Part shown: one piece after another, positions 44,259 through 52,035 of the stretch
How the letters are laid out: each line of letters begins with the position of its first letter
Numbering within the stretch: position 1 is the stretch's first letter
Source of the DNA: JAJDNH01 sp964552395
GTDB taxonomy: Bacteria > Acidobacteriota > Thermoanaerobaculia > Thermoanaerobaculales > Sulfomarinibacteraceae
Assembly: GCA_964552395.1 (NCBI GenBank)
Contig: CAZKGM010000015.1
Coordinates: 1-64,000 of the forward strand
Direction: 5' to 3'
Length of the DNA: 64,000 bases
Notes under the pieces: model-generated
The model's input: the letters and a program-made list of their open reading frames with translations, nothing else
Database searches by the model: none
What the model was told of the DNA's origin: nothing
Translations under genes and position numbers: made by a program

Positions 44259-45509
44259 TCATCTTCCGAGGCGCTCCCCGGCGATCGCGGTGAGCGGGGC
44301 CTCCGCGGCCCGGACGCCGACCGCGTCCACCGCTTCGGTCAGGATTCGAGCGAGCCGCCGCACCCCGTCCTCGATCCGCTCCTCCGGCATCGCCGAGAAG
44401 TTGAGGCGCAACGTGTTCTCGTGGCCGCCGTTCGGGAAGAACGGCGCACCAGGCACGAACGCGACGCCGTCTTCCAGTGAGCTCTTGAGGATCTCTCTCG
44501 CGTCGATTCCATCGGGGAGCTCGACCCACAGGAACATGCCGCCCTGTGGCCGGTTGTAGCGGATGCCGGGGGGAAACGACTCGTCCATCGCCCGCAGCAT
44601 GGCATCGCGCCGCCCGCGGTAGGTGTCGCGGATCCGCTCGATGTCGGCATCGAGGTTGAACAGCTCGAGGTAAACGGCGATCTGCCGCTGGCACAGGGTC
44701 GACGTGTGCAGGTCAACGCCTTGCTTCACCATGACGTACCTCTCGCGCAGCGCCGGCGAGGCGGCCAGCCAGCCCACCCGCAGACCGGGGCAGAAGGTCT
44801 TCGAGAAGGTACCGAGAAACACGACCAGGTTGTGCGTGTCCAGGGTCTTCAGCGACGGCATCCCGTCGCCTTCGAACCGCAGCTCTCCGTAAGGGCTATC
44901 CTCGAGGATTGGGATGCCGCGGCGTGCCATGATCTCGAGGAAGGCGCGCCGGCGCTCCAGCGACCAGGTGCGGCCGGTCGGGTTTTGGAACTCGGGCACG
45001 ACGTAGGCCACCTTGATCCGGTCGTTCTCGGCCAGACACCGCTCGAGCTCGTCGATCACCATGCCGCCGTCGTCGGTCGGCACCTCGACGAAGCGGGGCT
45101 GGTACGCCCTCAGGGCGTTGATCGCACCGAGGTAGGTCGGGCTTTCGCACAGGACGACGTCACCCTCGTCAAGGAACAGCTTGCCCGACAGGTCGAGCCC
45201 CTGCTGCGAGCCCGATGTGATGAGGATCTCATCTGCCCGCACGCTGGTACCGAGGGTCCGGTTCATGCGCTCGGCAATGGCCTCCCGCAGCGGCGGATCC
45301 CCCTCGGTGGTCGAGTACTGCAGGGCCCGGTGGCCGTCCCGCGACAGTACCTCCTCTGTCACCCGTACCATCTGCTCGACCGGAAACAGCTCGGCCGCCG
45401 GCAGGCCGCCGGCAAACGAGATCATCCCTGGCCTCTGGGTCAGCTTGAGGATCTCGCGGATCTCAGAGGTGCGCATCGACGCCATTCGACCTGCCAGCCG
45501 TGTGCTCAT
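44259..45509 (-). CDS. PLP-dependent aminotransferase (LysN/2-aminoadipate type)
   Basis: A 416-residue fold-type I aminotransferase. GGLPAAELFPVE near the start, SQQGLDL, VVPEFQNPTGRTWS, the PLP lysine in GTFSKTFCPGLRVGW and a final RLNFSAMP are all seen. It belongs to the class I subgroup that includes 2-aminoadipate and aromatic aminotransferases (LysN, and the C-terminal half of MocR regulators). It is strongly similar in sequence to the C-terminal domain of the regulator encoded immediately upstream, so it may have arisen with it by duplication. GGAGGG lies before the ATG. Confidence 0.9.
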   Translation of the reverse strand: MSTRLAGRMASMRTSEIREILKLTQRPGMISFAGGLPAAELFPVEQMVRVTEEVLSRDGHRALQYSTTEGDPPLREAIAERMNRTLGTSVRADEILITSGSQQGLDLSGKLFLDEGDVVLCESPTYLGAINALRAYQPRFVEVPTDDGGMVIDELERCLAENDRIKVAYVVPEFQNPTGRTWSLERRRAFLEIMARRGIPILEDSPYGELRFEGDGMPSLKTLDTHNLVVFLGTFSKTFCPGLRVGWLAASPALRERYVMVKQGVDLHTSTLCQRQIAVYLELFNLDADIERIRDTYRGRRDAMLRAMDESFPPGIRYNRPQGGMFLWVELPDGIDAREILKSSLEDGVAFVPGAPFFPNGGHENTLRLNFSAMPEERIEDGVRRLARILTEAVDAVGVRAAEAPLTAIAGERLGR

Positions 45510-45538
45510 GTTATCCCTCCACTCGTGTCATCGGCCGG

Positions 45539-47047
45539 TCACACAACCGGCGGCATGCCGACCGCCTCGGGCACCGCTCGGTGCGCCGGCCGGATCGACC
45601 TCCGGACTGCCTCGAGAAAACGACCGACCCCGTCGCGAATCTGCTCTGGCGACGGGTAGGAGAAGTTCAGGCGGACGTAGGCCTGCTCCGGAGGCTCGAA
45701 GAAGCAGGCGTCGCCCGGCAGGAACGCCACCCCAACGTCGGCCGCGGCGGCCAGCAGACGCGACCTTTCGACGTCGTCCGGGAGCCGACACCAGAAGTAG
45801 AAGCCGCCACGGGGCCGCTGCCACCGCACCCCCACCGCTGCGCCCTCCTTGAGCGCCGCGTCCATGGCGTCACGGCGCTCGGAGTAGGCGATTCGCAGGC
45901 TCTGCAGGTACGGCTCGTAGTGACCGTCGCTGAGGAACCGTTCGAGCAGCAGCTGGCCGACGCTCGATGCATGCAGGTCGGTGCCCTGCTTGAGCAGCGC
46001 CAGCTGGTGCACAACTGAACGGGGCGCCGCCAGGAAGCCGAGGCGTAGACCCGGGAACAACAGCTTCGAGAGCGTACTGAGGTAGATGACCTGTCCGCTG
46101 TCATCGAGCGCCCTGAGCGATGGCAGCGGACTGCCGTCGTAGCGCAGCTCGGAGTAGGGATCGTCCTCGAGAATCGGCACCCGGTGCCTGGTCGCCAGCT
46201 CCAGAAGCTCCCGCCGACGGCGCAAAGCCAGCTCTGCGCCCGACGGGTTTTGGAAGGTCGGCAGCGTGTAGATGAGCTTCGGCCGCTGGTGCTCGAGCAC
46301 CGTTGCGAGAAGATCCGTCCGCATGCCGTCTGCGTCCGCCGGCACACCCACGACCCGGGCCTGAGCGCCGCGGAGAACCGGCAGCATGCCGACATACGTG
46401 GGCTCCTCGACCACCACCACGTCACCGGGATCCACGAGCGCCCGCACCACCAGGTCGAGCCCCTGCTGTGATCCGGACAGCACCAGCACCTCGGCCGGCG
46501 AGCAGGTCATCCCGCGGGTCGCGAGCCGGTGGGAGAGCGTTTCCCGCAACGGCGTGTGGCCTTCGGTCGGGCAGTGCAGGAGCAGCGGCGGCCCGACATC
46601 GTCTACCAGGCGTACGAAGATCTCTCGCAGCAGTCCGAGCGGCAACAGCTCCGGCGCCGGCAGACCGACGGCGAGCGAGATCACGTCCCTGCGCTCGGTC
46701 AGCTCCAGCAGATCGCGAACCACTGGCTCCTGGACCCTGAGCGCCCGCTCGCAGAACAGCTGGCGCCACGGCAGCCCGGGAGGACCACCCACTGCAGGTA
46801 CCGGCGCGGCCGTCGCACGGACGGAGGTCCCACGGCCGACGTGCGCATCCACAAGCCCCTCACCCTTCAGCTCACGGTAGGCCGTGAGAACGGTGCTGCG
46901 GTTGATGCCGAGCGCCTCGGCCAGACGCCTTTCGGGCGGCAGGCGGAATCCCTCGGGAAGAGCTCCGGAGCGGATCAGCTCCCGCATACGGTCCACGATC
47001 TGCCGGTAGAGGGGGACCCTGCTTTGGCGGTCGATCACGATCTGCAT
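45539..47047 (-). CDS. MocR-type GntR/aminotransferase regulator
   Basis: A 502-residue regulator. An N-terminal GntR winged helix (about 1-75: LYRQIVDRMRELIRSG, LPPERRLAEALGINRSTV, GEGLVDAHVGRGTSV) is joined by a Pro/Ala linker to a full aminotransferase-like domain with VLSGSQQGLDLVV, FQNPSGAEL and the PLP lysine in STLSKLLFPGLRLGF. MocR proteins usually use PLP or an amino-acid aldimine to control a neighbouring gene. Targets are likely this operon (aminotransferase and PhzF genes) and perhaps the divergent gene at 47223. The ATG at 47047 was chosen because the HTH begins there; upstream sequence is the operator region. Confidence 0.9.
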   Translation of the reverse strand: MQIVIDRQSRVPLYRQIVDRMRELIRSGALPEGFRLPPERRLAEALGINRSTVLTAYRELKGEGLVDAHVGRGTSVRATAAPVPAVGGPPGLPWRQLFCERALRVQEPVVRDLLELTERRDVISLAVGLPAPELLPLGLLREIFVRLVDDVGPPLLLHCPTEGHTPLRETLSHRLATRGMTCSPAEVLVLSGSQQGLDLVVRALVDPGDVVVVEEPTYVGMLPVLRGAQARVVGVPADADGMRTDLLATVLEHQRPKLIYTLPTFQNPSGAELALRRRRELLELATRHRVPILEDDPYSELRYDGSPLPSLRALDDSGQVIYLSTLSKLLFPGLRLGFLAAPRSVVHQLALLKQGTDLHASSVGQLLLERFLSDGHYEPYLQSLRIAYSERRDAMDAALKEGAAVGVRWQRPRGGFYFWCRLPDDVERSRLLAAAADVGVAFLPGDACFFEPPEQAYVRLNFSYPSPEQIRDGVGRFLEAVRRSIRPAHRAVPEAVGMPPVV

Positions 47048-47066
47048 CGGCTCTCCGTGCCACCAG

Positions 47067-47170
47067 CCAATACTCTGAAGCTGCCATATTGGATGGTGAC
47101 AATCATCAATATAGGAGCCAATATGACCCATGGCAAGTACCAATTACGGTCCAATATGCCCATCCAATGT
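47067..47170. promoter_or_regulatory. Operator array of CCAATATG boxes
   Basis: The intergenic DNA holds three full CCAATATG boxes: one inverted (CATATTGG, 47085-47092) and two direct (47118-47125, 47151-47158), each 33 bp from the next, about three helical turns. Weaker copies are CCAATAC (47067-47073), TCAATATA (47106-47113), CCAATTA (47140-47146) and CCAATGT (47164-47170). Position between the MocR gene and the divergent GGDEF gene makes MocR the likely binder. Confidence 0.65.
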
Positions 47171-47222
47171 TAGCCTGGGCCCGGCTGGCGGCAGGCAGTC
47201 ATTGTCGCTATCATAGGTGTGG

Positions 47223-50200
47223 ATGACCGCTCGCCTCCGACTCCCGCTCCGAATCGCCATGGCGGCCTGGGCCGGTGTCTCCTGTGCCTTGCTGACAGCC
47301 GCCGTGGCCGGGGCCGGCGGCGGCGCTCCGAGCTCACCTCCGCGGCTCGATCCATTCAACGAGACAGCCTACGCCTTCCGGGTGTTCCGCGACTCCGAAG
47401 GCCTGCCGCAGAACACGGTCCACGCTATCACCGTCGACCACCGGGGCCGGTTGTGGGTGGGAACGCAGGACGGAGCGGCCTACTACGACGGACGGCGCTG
47501 GACGGTTGTGGATATGCCGAGTCGGCTGCGATCAAACTTCGTGCGTACGATTCTCGGTGCGAGCGACGGCAGCGTGTGGTTCGGTACGCGGGCAGCAGGA
47601 CTTTTCCGCTTGCGCGACGGCGGCTGGACCGCGGTCGACGCCCTGGCCAAGCTGTCAGACTGCCTCCGGATCAACGCCCTCGTCGAGACCCGAGCCGAGT
47701 CGGGCCGATCCGTGGTCTGGGCCGCAACCTATGGGGGTGGCATCGGACGGTTCGAGGATGGCACCTGGCGGCTCTACACAACCGCGGATGGGCTGCCAAG
47801 CAACCTGGTCTGGGCGCTCTATGCCCAGCACGAGCCGGTCCACGGAACCACGATCTGGGCCGGTACCGAGCAAGGACTGGCTCGCCTGTCGCCCGGGGCG
47901 AGCCGTTTTCGGTGCGAGCCCGAGTTCCCCCAGGGCTCTGTCAACTCTCTCGCCGGCGCCGTCGGCCCGGGCGGCAACAGCATCCTGTGGGCCGGAGCCT
48001 ACGGCGGTGGCCTTGCACGCTTTGAGGGAGGCCAGTGGAGCCGACTCAGACGGGCAGACGGCCTCCCCAGCGATTTCGTCACCAGCATTGTCACGGCCGG
48101 GCGTGGTCCGGGTCCGATCACGGTGTGGGTTGGGACCGACGGTGGCGGCCTGGCCCGCATTGTGGGCAGCACGATCGAGGTCATCGATGCCCGCGTCGGC
48201 TTGCCCTCTGAAGCGGTCTATAGCTTGCTGGAAACCCATCCGACCAACGGTCCCAGCGTACTCTGGGTCGGAACCCGCAACGGAGGCCTGGCACAGCTCA
48301 CCGAGGGCACGTGGAGAAAAGCCTTGCCCGTGGTCCAGGCGCCATCGGCGCCGGTCAACAGCATCCTCGAGACAGCCGAGGCCGACGGTGCGGCGGCAAT
48401 CTGGCTCGGCACGGATGGCGACGGACTCGAGCGCCTGCTCGACGGCCGCTGGGCGCGGATCAGCCGTGGGACCGGCAAGCTTCCCAGTGACACCGTGCAG
48501 TGTCTGCTCGAGACACACGACCTCGGCGGCGGCACGACTCTCTGGGTCGGAACTCGCAACGGCGGGCTTGCCGCGCTCCGCGACGGACAATGGTCCACCT
48601 TCTCGGCAGCCTCCGGTGCGCTCCCCAACAACATGGTCCAGGCGCTGGCCGAAACCCGCGATGCCGACGGCGGAAGATCGCTGTGGGTCGGGACCCGTCA
48701 CGGCCTGGCCCGGCTTCGCAGGAGCCGCTGGACGGCGCTGGGGGCACAGGACGGGCTACCCGACGACTCCGTCACCTGCTTGCTGGCCGATGGTGACGGC
48801 CACGGCGCGGACACGGTCTGGGCCGGCACGGCGGCCGGCCTTGCGGTCCTTGACGGAGACACGTGGCGGGTGCACGAGGCCACTTCGGAGTTGCTCAACA
48901 CCACGGTCCAGTGCCTCATGGAACAGCAAAGACCGGACCGGCGACGGACGCTGTGGGTCGGAACCGACGGCGGTGGGCTGTCGGTGTTGGACCTGTCCAA
49001 TGGAGGCAGGCTGCTGTTCACCCTCACCGACAGCACCAGTCCAGCTCTCCCGAATAACGTGATCTACCAGATTCTCGAAGACACCTGGGGGAGGATCTAC
49101 CTGCTCACAAACAAGGGCGTCGCGCGCCTGGCACACATTGGCGGAGACGGCGGCGCGGCCTCGGACTACGCGCTGTCCTCCTTCACCGCCGAGGACGGCC
49201 TGCCGCTCAACGAGGGCAACCGTGGGGCCGGGATCGTCGACAGCCGGGGCCGGATCTGGGTCGGTACCATCGGCGGGGCCGCCGTATTCGACCCGGCCGC
49301 CGAGAGTCCGGATCGCTCGCCCGACCTGCTTACCCTCGACGCGAGCTACGGCGATGACGGCTCGCCTCTGTCCGCGGGAACCGCCCTCGAGCACGACCGC
49401 CGGCATGTCGTCTTTCGCTATGCGCTGCTGTCGTTCTTCCACGAAGACGAATCCCGGTACAGGACCCAGCTCGTCGGTCTCGACGCGCAGCCCTCCTCGT
49501 GGATGACGGACGTCAAGAGGGAGTACAGAACCCTCGGCCGGGGCCGCTACACCTTCCGTGTCTGGGGTCGCGATTACGCCGGCAACGTGACCGGGCCGGC
49601 CGAGCACAGCTTCATGATCCGGCCGGCGCCATGGCAGACATGGTGGGCTCTGGCGCTGCTGGCCGGCGTACTGTCGCTCGCAGCGTACGGCTCGCTCCAG
49701 CTGCGGCTGCGGGCCCACCGGGGCCGTGAACGACGGCTTCAGGCGCTGGTCGAGACACGCACGCGCCGTCTCGCCGAGGCGAATCAGCTGTTGGTCGAGC
49801 TCTCGTACGCCGACCCCCTCACTGGCGTCGGCAACCGTCGCCGTTTCGACGAGCTGATCGAGGTGGAGTGGCGTCGGGCAGCACGGGCCGGCCAGCCGCT
49901 TGCTCTCGTCCTGCTCGACATCGACTTCTTCAAGCCGTTCAACGACGCCTACGGCCATCCTCGCGGCGACGAGTGCCTCAAGTCAGTGGCCGCCGGCCTC
50001 GCCGACGCCCTGCCCAGGGCCGGTGATTCGGTAGCACGCTACGGCGGCGACGAGTTTGCCGTGGTCCTGCCGGACACCGACCTCGCCGGCGCGCTCAAGG
50101 TTGCCGCCCAGCTGCAGATGGCCGTGACCGCACTTCGTCTCGAGCACGGCATCTCGCCCGCCGGTCGCCACCTCACCGTCAGCTGCGGGGTAGCGGCCCT

Positions 50201-50309
50201 TGTGCCATCGGCGGACGGCGAGCCGCTGCAGCTCGTGACTCTCGCGGACCAGGGCCTGTACAAGGCCAAGCACGCCGGCCGCGACTGCGTCGCGGCCGCC
50301 GAAGAGTAG
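47223..50309 (+). CDS. Propeller/Y_Y_Y diguanylate cyclase
   Basis: A 1028-residue transmembrane sensor that makes cyclic di-GMP. A signal segment (1-34) is followed by a long run of two-component-regulator propeller repeats (about 40-690, repeats of the DGRLWVGTQDG type), a Y_Y_Y domain (to about 800, FRVWGRDYAGNVTGPAEHSF), one membrane helix (about 805-830), a short coiled coil and a C-terminal GGDEF domain. The active site reads GGDEF at about 940 and the inhibitory I-site RAGD lies five residues before it, so it looks active and feedback-regulated. ATG at 47223 (or GTG at 47217). It is divergent from the MocR gene and may share its operators. Confidence 0.92.
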   Translation: MTARLRLPLRIAMAAWAGVSCALLTAAVAGAGGGAPSSPPRLDPFNETAYAFRVFRDSEGLPQNTVHAITVDHRGRLWVGTQDGAAYYDGRRWTVVDMPSRLRSNFVRTILGASDGSVWFGTRAAGLFRLRDGGWTAVDALAKLSDCLRINALVETRAESGRSVVWAATYGGGIGRFEDGTWRLYTTADGLPSNLVWALYAQHEPVHGTTIWAGTEQGLARLSPGASRFRCEPEFPQGSVNSLAGAVGPGGNSILWAGAYGGGLARFEGGQWSRLRRADGLPSDFVTSIVTAGRGPGPITVWVGTDGGGLARIVGSTIEVIDARVGLPSEAVYSLLETHPTNGPSVLWVGTRNGGLAQLTEGTWRKALPVVQAPSAPVNSILETAEADGAAAIWLGTDGDGLERLLDGRWARISRGTGKLPSDTVQCLLETHDLGGGTTLWVGTRNGGLAALRDGQWSTFSAASGALPNNMVQALAETRDADGGRSLWVGTRHGLARLRRSRWTALGAQDGLPDDSVTCLLADGDGHGADTVWAGTAAGLAVLDGDTWRVHEATSELLNTTVQCLMEQQRPDRRRTLWVGTDGGGLSVLDLSNGGRLLFTLTDSTSPALPNNVIYQILEDTWGRIYLLTNKGVARLAHIGGDGGAASDYALSSFTAEDGLPLNEGNRGAGIVDSRGRIWVGTIGGAAVFDPAAESPDRSPDLLTLDASYGDDGSPLSAGTALEHDRRHVVFRYALLSFFHEDESRYRTQLVGLDAQPSSWMTDVKREYRTLGRGRYTFRVWGRDYAGNVTGPAEHSFMIRPAPWQTWWALALLAGVLSLAAYGSLQLRLRAHRGRERRLQALVETRTRRLAEANQLLVELSYADPLTGVGNRRRFDELIEVEWRRAARAGQPLALVLLDIDFFKPFNDAYGHPRGDECLKSVAAGLADALPRAGDSVARYGGDEFAVVLPDTDLAGALKVAAQLQMAVTALRLEHGISPAGRHLTVSCGVAALVPSADGEPLQLVTLADQGLYKAKHAGRDCVAAAEE

Positions 50310-50340
50310 GGCGCCTCACTCACACAGGGCCGAAGCTCCC

Positions 50341-51948
50341 TCAGATCGAGCGGGCCGCGGCTTGGCCGGTGACGATACAGGCGCCGAGGAAGGTCCCCTC
50401 GAGGCAGCCGCGGCCGTGAATGCCACCGCCCCCGAAGCCGGCGGCCTCGCCTACCGCGTACAGACCCGGGATTGGGCTGCCATGGTCATCCAGCACCCGC
50501 GACTGGAGGTCCGTCAGAATGCCACCGAGGCTCTTGCGGGCGAGAATATGCTCCCGGATCGCGAGCAGCGGCCGCGCTCCAGGATCGAGGATCTTCTGAA
50601 ATGCGCAGGTCCGAACACGGTCCCCCCGGTAGCGCCGGCAGTGGGCGATCCGCCGCAGCTGATCGTCGTTAAAGAACTTCGGGCCGCGTTCGATCTGCGC
50701 GTCATAGCTCCGGATGTCGGCGCTCAGGGCGTCGGGATCGACCAGCTCCTCGCCGGTGAGTGCGTTCATCCCGCGTACCAGCTCCTCGATCGTGTCCGCC
50801 ACCACGAAGTCCTCGCAGCGATCGACAAGCTGCCGCACCAACGCCGGGTTGCCGAGAAGCACGTTCTTGAGGAACCGCAGTTTCCTCTTGTCGCGAATGG
50901 CCTCGTTGAACTCGGACCCGGAGACCGCGAGCTCCTTGCACGCGATCTTCCAGTTCATCACCTGCCATGAGTACTGTCGCGGCTGGCGCAGGATCTGCTC
51001 GACGAGAAACCGGGTGTCGTAGCCGGTGACCAGGGGCACCGGACCGATGCGACGTCCCTCGGCGTTCATCCACAGAGCCGACTTGGGCGGCACCAGCGAC
51101 AGGCCGTGCCGAGGGCGGTCGGGATCCGGGTGGTGGACGCCGGCGGCATAGTGCCACTGCAGGTCGAGATGGGTCAGCACTCCGCCGGCAGCAGCGACCA
51201 GGTCGTGCACCTCTCCATTGCCATAGCGGTGCGCGCCGTTGAGAATCGTCTGCGGCGGCTCGCCCCACGGCCGGTACCAGTTTTCGCGCAACCTCTCCAG
51301 CGAGCCACAGATGCCGCCGGCAGCCGCAACCACGGCGCCGGCAGCCGCAGCAAACTCCTCGCCCGAGCTCTCGACAACACCGGAGCAGCCGCAGACCGCG
51401 CCCCCGGCCGTTTCCACCTCGCAGACCCGGTGGTCGAATTGGAGCTCGAGGCGGTCGCGGTGTGGGTGGCGCTCGAGACACTCGAGCAGCGCCTCCACCA
51501 GCCCGTGACCGGTCCCCCACACCATGTGGAATCGCGGTACCGAGTTGCCCGGCGCGTACAGCCCCCGCTCGACCCAGTGGACAACCGGGAAGAACCGGAC
51601 GTTGCGTGCCCTCAGCCAGTCGTGGACATCTTCCTGCGAACGGTTGACGTACGCCTCGGCCCACCGCCGGGGCCACTGGTCACCGGCCTCGAAGCGGGCC
51701 ACCGACAGCCAGTCCGAAAGGGCGAGGTCGGGAGTGTCACGAATCCCGAGCCGGCGCTGAGCGGGGGTTCCGACCATGAAGATGCCGCCGAAAGACTCCT
51801 TCGCCAGGCCGCCGAAGCGGGTCTTGGTATCGCGATCGAGGAGGACCACACGCTTGCCTCGGTCGAGGAGCTCGAGCGCTGTGACGATGCCGGCGATTCC
51901 GCCGCCGACAATCACCGCGTCGCCGCCGTACCGACGCCGCTGTGCCAT
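50341..51948 (-). CDS. FAD-dependent dehydrogenase (KstD-like family)
   Basis: A 535-residue flavoprotein. The N-terminal Rossmann motif AVIVGGGIAGIVTALELLDRG ends with an acidic residue for the adenosine ribose. A second FAD segment is GLYAVGEAAGFGGGGIHGRGCLEGTFLGACI in the C-terminus. The middle part fits the FAD-binding dehydrogenase/3-ketosteroid 1-dehydrogenase group as annotated in many genomes, but the substrate cannot be told. GGGAG lies about 8 bp before the ATG. It stands alone, convergent with the diguanylate cyclase and divergent from the hybrid kinase. Confidence 0.82.
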   Translation of the reverse strand: MAQRRRYGGDAVIVGGGIAGIVTALELLDRGKRVVLLDRDTKTRFGGLAKESFGGIFMVGTPAQRRLGIRDTPDLALSDWLSVARFEAGDQWPRRWAEAYVNRSQEDVHDWLRARNVRFFPVVHWVERGLYAPGNSVPRFHMVWGTGHGLVEALLECLERHPHRDRLELQFDHRVCEVETAGGAVCGCSGVVESSGEEFAAAAGAVVAAAGGICGSLERLRENWYRPWGEPPQTILNGAHRYGNGEVHDLVAAAGGVLTHLDLQWHYAAGVHHPDPDRPRHGLSLVPPKSALWMNAEGRRIGPVPLVTGYDTRFLVEQILRQPRQYSWQVMNWKIACKELAVSGSEFNEAIRDKRKLRFLKNVLLGNPALVRQLVDRCEDFVVADTIEELVRGMNALTGEELVDPDALSADIRSYDAQIERGPKFFNDDQLRRIAHCRRYRGDRVRTCAFQKILDPGARPLLAIREHILARKSLGGILTDLQSRVLDDHGSPIPGLYAVGEAAGFGGGGIHGRGCLEGTFLGACIVTGQAAARSI

Positions 51949-52035
51949 GAGTGATCTCCCTTCGGTTCAGCTCGCTCGAGTGTAGCGCGCCCGCTTCGCG
52001 ACCGGCGCGGATTCCTGTAGGATGGAACCTGCGCC

